Positions 41,786 to 49,482 of a DNA stretch of 64,000 nt are shown here, in pieces (the stretch's first letter is position 1; every line of letters begins with the position of its first letter). This stretch comes from JAKQIM01 sp029557965. Lineage in GTDB: Bacteria > Chloroflexota > Anaerolineae > Anaerolineales > UBA4823. Both the position numbers and the translations under genes were made by a program. The stretch spans positions 78,507 to 142,506 of the forward strand of contig DAOQUL010000003.1 in the NCBI GenBank assembly GCA_035341015.1. Reading direction: 5' to 3'. The notes under the pieces were generated by a model. The model had not been told where the DNA came from. It did no database searches and worked only from the letters and a program-made list of their open reading frames with translations.

Positions 41786-42266
41786 ACTGGTTACGGCCAA
41801 AGGACTGACCTGGCGTGAACACGGGCTGATCCTCCAGGCGTGGTTTTTACTGCTGGGCGTAGATTGGGGTTTGAGGCTATTCCCATTCCGGCGAGTACAA
41901 AATTGGACGTTGGGAGATCAAGGAAAGGTATTTGCGCATAGCCAAAACGCCGAGCTTTCTGTTCAAAGCGAATCCGATCTGAAGAGCGCGCGACAATTGG
42001 GCGCTCAGGTCAGCCGGGCGGCGCGTAACCACGTGTATCCAATGAGCTGCCTGCGTCGTTCTTTGGTCTTGCAGGGCTTATTGGCGCGGCGAGGTATTGC
42101 TGCAGAGCTGCGGATTGGCGTACGCAGAGATGGCGAGAGATTGCAGGCGCATGCGTGGGTGGAAGTGGCAGGGGTTCCTATTGAGGAGCCAGAGGGAATA
42201 GCTGCTGCTTACCCACCATTGAACGAGGTGGATGAGGTGGCGAAGAAATATGAACAAAATCAGTAA
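41769..42266 (+). CDS. Lasso peptide B2: transglutaminase-like leader peptidase
   Basis: The 165-residue protein matches the lasso B2 family. Catalytic Cys94 is in PMSCLRRSLVLQGLLARRGI and catalytic His128 in LQAHAWVEVAG. The acidic third member is probably one of the Glu residues at 139-142, rather than the usual Asp. It removes the leader from the precursor, exposing the core N-terminus for ring closure. It starts at TTG 41769, overlapping B1 by 17 nt. The cyclase gene starts 15 nt downstream. Confidence 0.92.
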   Translation: MSLRHKLVTAKGLTWREHGLILQAWFLLLGVDWGLRLFPFRRVQNWTLGDQGKVFAHSQNAELSVQSESDLKSARQLGAQVSRAARNHVYPMSCLRRSLVLQGLLARRGIAAELRIGVRRDGERLQAHAWVEVAGVPIEEPEGIAAAYPPLNEVDEVAKKYEQNQ

Positions 42267-42281
42267 GGGGTACTCAATCTT

Positions 42282-44156
42282 GTGAGCGGGATTTGCGTTC
42301 AACTCAACCTGGATGGCGCTCAGGTTGATGATGGTGGGCTGCACAGGATGGCGGAGGCCGCTGCTTACCGTGGTCCGGATGGAATCCGTTACCGGTTGGA
42401 TGGCGCAGTGGGCATGGCCCACCTGGCTTTTCATACCACGCCTGAGGCTGTGAGCGAGGTGCAGCCGCTGGTGGGCGCAAATGGACGATTGATGCTGGTG
42501 GCAGACGCGCGCCTGGATCATCGGGATGAACTGATTGCCGGATTAACTTCCAGGGGATTTGTGCAAGAAAAAAGTCCTTCGGATGCGGCCTTGATCCTGG
42601 CATCTTATCTGTGTTGGGGGAAGGACTGCTTGCGGCAGATCAATGGCGATTATGCATTTGCGATTTGGGATGCTGAAGCACAAGAATTGTTTTGTGCGCG
42701 TGACGCGATTGGCATCCGGCTGCTGCATTATGCTCAGGTGGGGCAGCGTTTATACATTGCAACAGCAATTGGCTCGATCCTGGCGGCTCAACCAGACCTG
42801 CGGAAAGTGAACTTGCCGATCATCCAGGATTTCCTGGCGGGAAGGTACGGGCGCTGGGTTTATCAAACTGCTTACGAGGAAATCGCGCGCCTGCCGCAGT
42901 CTTATACGATGACGGTGCGGGATGGGCGAATTTCGTTGCAGCGTTATTGGGTGTGGGGAGAACAGTCGCTAACGCGATACCAACGCGATGAAGATTACAT
43001 AGCTCACTACCGTGAACTGTTTGAGAAGGCGACATTATCTTGTTTGCGTACCACTGTCCCGGTCAGTGTTTGGTCGGGCGGAGGATTGGACTCGGCGGTA
43101 ACGGCAACGACGGTCGATTATTTATTGGAAAAATATGGGCTGGATGTGGATGCATATCTTCATTCGGCAGTGTTCAAGGGAATCCCCTCGGCAGACGAGA
43201 GCGCATATGCTGAGGCTTTGGCGATGCACTGCACGCGCTTTAAGGGCAGCCGCTTGCTGCCAAGCGAGGACTGCTGGGGGTTCAAAGAGCATGGACGGGA
43301 TGGCGGGTATCCGCTTGATGAGCCAGAACCGGGTATTGACCGCGCCTTGACCAACCGCCTGTATGGGGCAGCCAGGGGGGATGGCTGTAGGGTTTGTCTT
43401 TCAGGAGAGGGCTCGGATAACGCGCTGCTGAAGGGGGCGTATATATACCTGGATGTGCTGCGGGATGTACCCTTGAAACATCTGCGTGAAGAACTGCCCT
43501 ATTTTATCGCGCGTTCTGGTCACTCGTGGTTGGGGATATTGGCACGGGCGTATTTGCGGCCTGCTATGCCCAATTTCTGGCGGGTATTGAAGCGTTTCAA
43601 GCGCAGGCCTGAGGAGATGGGTTGGAAAGTGCCAACTCTTCCTCCGCCGGATGAGTACCTGCCTGTGCCTGAGTTTTCGAGCCAAGGCGGACGGACAGCG
43701 TACGAAACATTAACCAGGGGGCATTATGCGTTTCGGTTGGCTTATTTTGATATACTAGCTGCGTCCAATGGTTTTGAAGAACGCTATCCCTTCTTGGATC
43801 GCCGGCTGGTGGAATATTCGCTGCAGATACCCCCGCACCTTCGTTTTCGGCGGGGCACCAGTAAGCTGATCTTGCGCCAGGCTTTTGCAGATATTCTTCC
43901 AGCGAAAATCTCATCTCGCAAAGGAAACACACACCTGGGCGATGTGATCGAGCCGGGTGTGTTGGGAGAAGAGCGCCAGGAGATCGAAGCTCTGCTGACC
44001 AATGCACGTGTGGTGAGCGGTGGGCTGATTGATGAAGGTCAACTGCGCGAGACGTGGAATACCTATGTTGAAAAACGAGATCAAAATTGCTATCATATGT
44101 TGATGGATGTGCTGCCGATTGAAGATTGGCTGCGTTTTTTGGAGGATGCTGCCTGA
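42282..44156 (+). CDS. Lasso peptide cyclase (asparagine-synthetase-like, protein C)
   Basis: The 624-residue protein has an N-terminal class II glutaminase-like domain and a C-terminal asparagine synthetase ATP-pyrophosphatase domain. In asparagine synthetase residue 2 is the glutaminase Cys; here the start reads MSGICV, so that function is lost, as in other lasso cyclases. The PP-loop is SGGGLDSA (265-272), one glycine longer than SGGxDS. LSGEGSDNALLKGAY is also present. The enzyme should adenylate the core Asp side chain and join it to the N-terminal amine. It starts at GTG 42282, 15 nt after B2; the precursor follows 128 nt downstream. Confidence 0.92.
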   Translation: MSGICVQLNLDGAQVDDGGLHRMAEAAAYRGPDGIRYRLDGAVGMAHLAFHTTPEAVSEVQPLVGANGRLMLVADARLDHRDELIAGLTSRGFVQEKSPSDAALILASYLCWGKDCLRQINGDYAFAIWDAEAQELFCARDAIGIRLLHYAQVGQRLYIATAIGSILAAQPDLRKVNLPIIQDFLAGRYGRWVYQTAYEEIARLPQSYTMTVRDGRISLQRYWVWGEQSLTRYQRDEDYIAHYRELFEKATLSCLRTTVPVSVWSGGGLDSAVTATTVDYLLEKYGLDVDAYLHSAVFKGIPSADESAYAEALAMHCTRFKGSRLLPSEDCWGFKEHGRDGGYPLDEPEPGIDRALTNRLYGAARGDGCRVCLSGEGSDNALLKGAYIYLDVLRDVPLKHLREELPYFIARSGHSWLGILARAYLRPAMPNFWRVLKRFKRRPEEMGWKVPTLPPPDEYLPVPEFSSQGGRTAYETLTRGHYAFRLAYFDILAASNGFEERYPFLDRRLVEYSLQIPPHLRFRRGTSKLILRQAFADILPAKISSRKGNTHLGDVIEPGVLGEERQEIEALLTNARVVSGGLIDEGQLRETWNTYVEKRDQNCYHMLMDVLPIEDWLRFLEDAA

Positions 44157-44284
44157 TTGGGGCGGCAGAGCAGCCAGACGTGCAACTTGGAACATGATCG
44201 AGACAATCGTTTCGGCAAATTGTGATAAAATAACCAAAGTATTATGCATTTTTGCATCCGTTTTATCGCGGAAGGAAGGGACTT

Positions 44285-44428
44285 ATGGAGACCGATAGCA
44301 AGCAAAAGCCAGAGCGTAAACCATATCAAAAACCTGAACTGGTTGAATATGGCGAGTTGAAGGATTTAACTCTGGGTAGTGGTAGCGCACGCCGAACAGA
44401 TCTCAAAGTCGGTAGTTGGACTGTTTAA
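44285..44428 (+). CDS. Lasso precursor peptide (protein A)
   Basis: This short 47-codon gene encodes a 30-residue leader and a 17-residue core. The leader fits the lasso recognition pattern YxxPxLxxxGxxxxxTxG exactly: Tyr14, Pro17, Leu19, Gly23 and Thr29, with Thr at position -2. The predicted core is GSGSARRTDLKVGSWTV. Gly1 and Asp9 would form a nine-membered macrolactam, leaving an eight-residue tail. A GAAGGAAGGG ribosome-binding site precedes ATG 44285. The 128-nt gap upstream holds TAAAAT (44226-44231), TATTAT (44240-44245) and a small ATGCA/TGCAT hairpin, so it may have its own promoter. It ends 8 nt before the phosphoribosyltransferase gene. Confidence 0.93.
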   Translation: METDSKQKPERKPYQKPELVEYGELKDLTLGSGSARRTDLKVGSWTV

Positions 44429-44436
44429 GGATTGGC

Positions 44437-45600
44437 ATGGTTAACACCTCGCCGGGGTTGAGCATACTCGGCTTCGAGGTTGAGGCATTACAATCTTACG
44501 CCAATAACTTAGAGCTATCCGATCTTCTTGCGCCGTTGATGTTGTCGCGGGCTGTGGCTGAAAACCTGGCTTGCGATGGTATCACCGGCGCTTTATTAAT
44601 TCTGCGTCAAGCTCCCCGTCCAACCCTGGCTGTGATTGGGCGATTTGATGAGACACAAGGCGCATACTTGAAAGCGCGTGCCAGGCATTTGCAGCAGTTA
44701 TGCCATAACTTGCATTATGTTTCATACCGGCAGGCTGAAAAGGATTGCCGGGTTTTAGCAGATCGACTGCGAGCGCGGTTGGGCGATGACCTCAATCGAT
44801 TTTATTTCCAGGCCATGCCGCGCGGTGGAATGGTGATTTTGGGCCTATTAGCCTACTGCTTGAACCTGGATCGCCAGCGTTTTGAGCCGCCTTTCCCGCC
44901 AGATGCACCGCTGGTGGTGGTGGATGACTGCGCCCTGACCGGGGCAAGATTGGCCAGTTTCCTGGCCCGCCAGGCTGGTCCCCGCGTGGTATTTGCTCCG
45001 CTATATGCCCCTGACCAATTGCGAGATGCGATCCAACGGCAAGAGAAGCGGGTGATCGCCTGTGTGAGCGCCCATGATCTTGAAGTTGCAAACGATGAGG
45101 TACCGGGGCAGCTTGAAACTTTAGAACAATGGCAGGCGCATCTGCCAGGGAAGCGGTATTGGGTCGGAAACCCTGAGCATGTCTGCTTCCCGTGGAACGA
45201 ACCGGATACTTTTTTTTGGAATGCGGCTTCTGCACGAGCAGAAAAGAACTGGCATATTCTGCCTGGTGAGCTGTGTTTGAAAAACCGTTTGCCAGAGCAG
45301 ATCACCCCGGTTCCACTGCAAATCCAGCCAGATGGGGATGGACTATTTAAGCCGGCTGAGCATGTGGTGTATGGCGATTATGAGGGCGGGGTCGTGATCG
45401 GGCAGTTGGAAGATGGGCGGGTCATTGGGCTGGAAAATACAGCCGCGGCCATGTGGCGGGCACTGATTAGTTCGGCAAGCATAGAAGCGGCAGTTGATAG
45501 GCTGCAAAACGAGTATATGGTGGATGAGACGGCCTTGACGGCCGACCTGCATGATTTCATAGAAAAACTGCTGGGGCGTGGAATCATAAAAGAAAATTGA
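44437..45600 (+). CDS. Phosphoribosyltransferase-PqqD fusion (putative lasso-tailoring enzyme)
   Basis: The 387-residue protein joins two domains. Residues about 60-250 look like a type I phosphoribosyltransferase: YFQAMPRGGMVILGLLAYCL, then the PRPP-binding loop LVVVDDCALTG (159-169). Residues about 305-387 are a second PqqD-like recognition domain (YEGGVVIGQLEDGRVIGLENTAAAMW, then LLGRGIIKEN). A peptide-binding module on a PRPP-dependent enzyme next to a lasso precursor suggests tailoring of the peptide, for example ribosylation. This is inference. ATG 44437 has AAGGA at good spacing, 8 nt after the precursor stop. A terminator follows. I know of no characterised homologue in a lasso cluster. 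Confidence 0.85.
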   Translation: MVNTSPGLSILGFEVEALQSYANNLELSDLLAPLMLSRAVAENLACDGITGALLILRQAPRPTLAVIGRFDETQGAYLKARARHLQQLCHNLHYVSYRQAEKDCRVLADRLRARLGDDLNRFYFQAMPRGGMVILGLLAYCLNLDRQRFEPPFPPDAPLVVVDDCALTGARLASFLARQAGPRVVFAPLYAPDQLRDAIQRQEKRVIACVSAHDLEVANDEVPGQLETLEQWQAHLPGKRYWVGNPEHVCFPWNEPDTFFWNAASARAEKNWHILPGELCLKNRLPEQITPVPLQIQPDGDGLFKPAEHVVYGDYEGGVVIGQLEDGRVIGLENTAAAMWRALISSASIEAAVDRLQNEYMVDETALTADLHDFIEKLLGRGIIKEN

Positions 45601-45612
45601 ATATGTAAGTAG

Positions 45613-45650
45613 GGCTGTCCCATGAGACATTTTTGGGACAGCCTTGTGTT
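45613..45650 (+). terminator. Terminator after the lasso core operon
   Basis: GGCTGTCCCA (45613-45622) pairs with TGGGACAGCC (45634-45643), followed by TTGTGTT. It separates the phosphoribosyltransferase-PqqD gene from the kinase gene. Confidence 0.68.
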
Positions 45651-45662
45651 TGTTGGATGGTA

Positions 45663-45668
45663 TATAAT
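45663..45668 (+). promoter_or_regulatory. -10 box of the HPr-kinase-like gene
   Basis: A perfect TATAAT lies 9 nt before the ATG at 45678, with no Shine-Dalgarno. This fits a leaderless transcript starting at or next to the start codon. The -35 box is not clear. Confidence 0.5.
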
Positions 45669-45677
45669 TCATTTGCG

Positions 45678-46664
45678 ATGGTGGAAGCTTACCTCCTATT
45701 TGGCATTACTATGGTCAGCGACTTCCCTTTCACAAACCGGCTGGAAAAGACAGCCTGGCAGAATGGGAATACTCCTGACTTAACCTTTACATGTGTGCGC
45801 CAACCGCTGATCATGGATGATCCGCCAGGCCCCCTGTTGTATCGCAGCCTTGATCGAAATAAGATTGGTCAGAGCGCGCTGGCGCTCTACCGGCTCGACG
45901 ACTGCGATTTGATACGCCTGAACGGCGTGGCTGACTTCTACATCTGGCCGCAACAGATTGAGTGCCACGTGCATGAGAGCGGGCAGTTGTACCAGGTGGA
46001 AATTGGCCTGTTGGGGACAGTTTTGACTTATTGGTTGGAACTGCGCGGCGTCTTGGCGCTGCATGCCGCTGCAGTCGTCCTTAATGATAGGGCAGTTGTT
46101 TTTCTTTCAGAGAATAAGGGTGGAAAAAGTTCACTGGCGGCGACTTGCATGCAAGCAGGTGGCAGGTTGTTGACAGATGATGTGCTGGCGGTGGCAGAAA
46201 CGCGTGAAGGATTCCTGGCTTGCCCCGGGTACCCTGTGATGCGTATGTGGCCAGATGGCGCGCAGTTTTTTACCGGTGGATATAAAAACCTGGAACTGGC
46301 ACACCCTAAGCTGGAAAAGCGGCGTGTGGTCATTGGCCCTCAAGGGTTTGGGCATTTTTGTGCCGAGGCACGGCCCTTGGCATCTATTTATATACCAGAG
46401 CGTTGTAGCACAGCGGAAGGAGGCCTAGAGATTTCTATCTTACCTGTTTCTCCTCGAGAAGCTGTAATGGCTTTGTTAGGGTGTTCGTTTGCTGCTGGCC
46501 TGGTCGAAGTGGCTGGATTGGCAGTACGGCGCCTGGATGCCTTGGCGCGACTTTTAAACTCTACTACTGTACACAGGCTGCGCTATCCAAACGGGTACCA
46601 ATATCTCTCGGCGGTTTGCAATGCGGTATTGGCGGATCAGGCAGGAGGTAGCAACAGGAGATAA
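45678..46664 (+). CDS. HPr-kinase/phosphorylase-like protein of the lasso cluster
   Basis: The 328-residue protein resembles the HprK-like kinases found in lasso clusters. The N-terminus YLLFGITMVSDFPF is typical. The P-loop domain has LALHAAAVVL, Walker A SENKGGKS (144-151), GGRLLTDDVLAV (Asp167/Asp168) and CPGYPVMRMWPDG. Known lasso kinases phosphorylate the C-terminal Ser of the core. The core encoded here ends in Val with Ser14 and Thr16 inside the tail, so the target residue may differ or the protein may act otherwise. A separate promoter follows the upstream terminator. Confidence 0.86.
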   Translation: MVEAYLLFGITMVSDFPFTNRLEKTAWQNGNTPDLTFTCVRQPLIMDDPPGPLLYRSLDRNKIGQSALALYRLDDCDLIRLNGVADFYIWPQQIECHVHESGQLYQVEIGLLGTVLTYWLELRGVLALHAAAVVLNDRAVVFLSENKGGKSSLAATCMQAGGRLLTDDVLAVAETREGFLACPGYPVMRMWPDGAQFFTGGYKNLELAHPKLEKRRVVIGPQGFGHFCAEARPLASIYIPERCSTAEGGLEISILPVSPREAVMALLGCSFAAGLVEVAGLAVRRLDALARLLNSTTVHRLRYPNGYQYLSAVCNAVLADQAGGSNRR

Positions 46665-46785
46665 AAATCATTTCGTGATTCATCAATTGGCGCGACCCTT
46701 TTTGCCAGGGACTGACGACTAAGTGGTTAGTATGATCGCATCCATTTATATTCCTTTCTATAGTCGGGAGTAAGGAGAAACATCC

Positions 46786-49401
46786 ATGAACCAGATAGAG
46801 AAGTGGTTACGCAGTAAGACTGGGCGGAACACCCTGATTGGGGTGGTGGTGCTGCTGCTGGCGGTGGGGGTGGTAGGGCAGTTGGTAGGCTGGTGGGATA
46901 TAGTAGGCCTATCAAGCACAGCCGGGCTGCCGAGCGGTGAGTGGCCGGCGCCGGCGGACGGGGTGACCTGCCTGCCGACATGTGTAGAGACAGACGGGCG
47001 TTTCCTGCTGATTGCGAATGCAGGGATTGCGACGTTTGCCGGGGAAAAGGTCGTGCTGTGGGTCAGTGTACCGGGGAACCAGGCGGATTTCACGCTGGGG
47101 ATCTTTGATGGGGATGCGGGCAAGAATGCAGAGGGGGCTCTGGATCCGTACACCGGTCACTGGGACAGCATGACGACAGAAGCGACCTACACATTGTACG
47201 CCGACCCGTTGAAGAATGGGGCAGGGACGAGTGTGGTTGCCAGTTGGACAGGGAACGGGAACAATATGCCGGATAACGCCTGGTATGAGGCGACGGTGCA
47301 GAACGTCTCGACGGCTAAATCGCCGAGCGGGCACTATTTCTACCGGCTAGAGGTGACCCAGGGTTCAGTGGATGAGGCAGGGTTCAACTCGTTCAAGATC
47401 CGCTCATCGGGGTATGTGAGCACCGGGCGGGCGAACTATGGTGGGGGAGCATTGGGCCTGGTGGCGACCTCGTACTGGTACCCGGACTACCAGATATTAT
47501 TTCCGCGGATGACAAGTCTGTCGCGCCTGGGGCCGTCGAATTACAACGGGCAGTGGAAGCTGTACTTCTACGTGCCGAATGGCACAACCACCCTTGAATT
47601 TTGGGATGGTGATTTCGACCGTGGGAATGCGACTAACCAGACAGGTGACACAGACGATCCGAACACGACTGGGAAACCGGAATGGGCGAGCAGCTATGTG
47701 GTGGATGAGCGAGCCGGTGGGCAGGGGAATCCGCAAGACGACAACTCGTACAAGCTGTACCGGATTGGGCCGGCGGTCCAGTACACCTTGATCGACCCAG
47801 AGGGGTCTCCGATATACACGAATCCGGAGCCATCGGGGACAGAGGAGTGGGAGCACTTTGTGATCAGCACCGACCCGAGCGTGGCGGCAGACCTGAGTGC
47901 GACGAGCATCCTGCCGGGGTTCTACACGTGGCACATCACCGGATTGGATTACATGAATGCGGTGTACCTGCGGACGAACTACGAGATCCTGCCATACTGT
48001 GGGGATGGGCCGTGCAAGCCGCCGGAAGAGTGGCTGGAAGCTGCCTGCCCGCGGACGATTGGGTACTGGAAGAACAACGTGAAGAAGGTCTTGATGCAGG
48101 GTAAGACCCGCGGCGTGCAAGAGAGCCGTGAGACGCTGGAATGGGGCCTGAACAATGTGGCCTTGGCGAGCCCGCTGTTCCGCTCGGGGTTGAACGTGAA
48201 TGCGCCGGCACCGATCGGTGCGGCAGTGCGGTTGACGGATGCGGAGGCGAATGCCATCTTGCAGAAGACTGGAAATGGCAACAGTATGCTGGCCCGGGCG
48301 CTGCAGCAGAACCTGGCAGCCTGGTTGAACCTGGGGACGGGCAAGATTGGCCCGAAGACGGTGATCCACCTGAGCATGTCGAGCGGGACCTTTGACGGCA
48401 CGATGTGGGATGCTTTGCAGACAGCGCAGAACATCATCCTGTATGAGCGAGACAATGCAGCCCGGTTGGAGTATGCCAAAGACATTGCTGATATGATCAA
48501 CAACAACCAGCTCAATGCAGACCCGGATGATGTGTTGGCCTGCCAGGCCTACACCGATATCATCCCGCCGACCAGCCAGCCGCCACCGTACGAGGACCTG
48601 CCGGAAGGCCCCAAGCCGCCGGATGAGCCGGAGCCGACTGTAGTTCCGCCGACCGACTCGTGTGATGTGCCAGATTGGTCGATTGCCGGTGACTTTGCGA
48701 TCATTGCGCTAAATCCTGCAGATTGCCAGGGTGAACAGAATGGGCTGTTGTTCCATGGCACCTCGCTGACCCAGATCGATGGTACGGCATACTCGTTTGG
48801 CTGTGTGCGGGCAGTAGGTACGACCGACGTACAGGTGACGGCACCAGTGCAGTACGTGTCAGATCAGTTTGGCGATATGACGCTGATCAGCCAGGGCGTG
48901 CAGCAGGTACCTGCGATGGCCCCGATTGAGATTGCGGCGCCCGATTGCAGTGACCCCGCCGCAGTCCAGATGGATGGCAAGGACTTCAAAGGCAACATGG
49001 TTTTGGCACCTGGTCTGTACTGTGTCAGCGGCGACGCGAACATTAACAATAATGACACCGTAATCGGTAATGGAGTGACCCTGTACTTCATTGACGGCAA
49101 GTTTACGATCAACGGTGGTGCAACAGTGCAGTTGAGCGCTCCCAGCGAAGGCGCCACTCCGGCTCTGCCTGGTGTGTTGATCTACCAGCCTCAGTCGAAT
49201 GCCAATGATCTTAAGATCAACGGGAACTCTGACTCATACTTCAGCGGCGTGATCTATGCCCCGGCGTCACACGTCTCTGTGTTGGGCACGGGTTTTGTGT
49301 ATGGTTATCAGGCCCAAATCATCGGCTGGGATGTTGAAGTTGGCGGTACGGCTGATTTGATCTTAGACTGGCGTTCGAACGGAGCGGGTGTTTGCCCCTA
49401 G
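46786..49401 (+). CDS. Large secreted or surface protein with TIGYWK motif
   Basis: The 871-residue protein has an N-terminal membrane anchor or signal segment (about 16-38) and a long beta-rich, Asp/Gly/Thr-rich extracellular region. A CPRTIGYWKNNVKK motif sits near residue 424; TIGYWK occurs in cell-surface proteins of several phyla. A proline-rich spacer (about 590-625) leads to a C-terminal module of about 240 residues. This has regular LAPGLYCVSGDANINNNDTVIGNG-like (about residue 745) beta-helix-type turns, similar to the C-terminal parts of TadG-like or polymer-forming proteins. A TAAGGAG site supports the start. It probably forms part of the envelope or an adhesin. Its exact role is unknown. 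Confidence 0.75.
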   Translation: MNQIEKWLRSKTGRNTLIGVVVLLLAVGVVGQLVGWWDIVGLSSTAGLPSGEWPAPADGVTCLPTCVETDGRFLLIANAGIATFAGEKVVLWVSVPGNQADFTLGIFDGDAGKNAEGALDPYTGHWDSMTTEATYTLYADPLKNGAGTSVVASWTGNGNNMPDNAWYEATVQNVSTAKSPSGHYFYRLEVTQGSVDEAGFNSFKIRSSGYVSTGRANYGGGALGLVATSYWYPDYQILFPRMTSLSRLGPSNYNGQWKLYFYVPNGTTTLEFWDGDFDRGNATNQTGDTDDPNTTGKPEWASSYVVDERAGGQGNPQDDNSYKLYRIGPAVQYTLIDPEGSPIYTNPEPSGTEEWEHFVISTDPSVAADLSATSILPGFYTWHITGLDYMNAVYLRTNYEILPYCGDGPCKPPEEWLEAACPRTIGYWKNNVKKVLMQGKTRGVQESRETLEWGLNNVALASPLFRSGLNVNAPAPIGAAVRLTDAEANAILQKTGNGNSMLARALQQNLAAWLNLGTGKIGPKTVIHLSMSSGTFDGTMWDALQTAQNIILYERDNAARLEYAKDIADMINNNQLNADPDDVLACQAYTDIIPPTSQPPPYEDLPEGPKPPDEPEPTVVPPTDSCDVPDWSIAGDFAIIALNPADCQGEQNGLLFHGTSLTQIDGTAYSFGCVRAVGTTDVQVTAPVQYVSDQFGDMTLISQGVQQVPAMAPIEIAAPDCSDPAAVQMDGKDFKGNMVLAPGLYCVSGDANINNNDTVIGNGVTLYFIDGKFTINGGATVQLSAPSEGATPALPGVLIYQPQSNANDLKINGNSDSYFSGVIYAPASHVSVLGTGFVYGYQAQIIGWDVEVGGTADLILDWRSNGAGVCP

Positions 49402-49431
49402 GCCATCAGTAAGCTACAAGCGATAACGAAT

Positions 49432-49470
49432 AAAAACTCACCCCGAAGATGGTTTTCGGGGTGAGTTTTT
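49432..49470. terminator. Bidirectional intrinsic terminator
   Basis: AAAAACTCACCCCGAA (49432-49447) pairs with the complementary arm ending at 49470 and closes on a 6-7 nt loop. A-runs and T-runs flank the stem. It serves the convergent surface-protein and methyltransferase genes. Confidence 0.82.
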
Positions 49471-49482
49471 GTGTTTCGACGA

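Noticed and set aside
45678..46664. True HPr kinase of carbon catabolite control
   Set aside because: No HPr or PTS gene is nearby. The N-terminal wording and context match lasso-associated HprK-like proteins instead.
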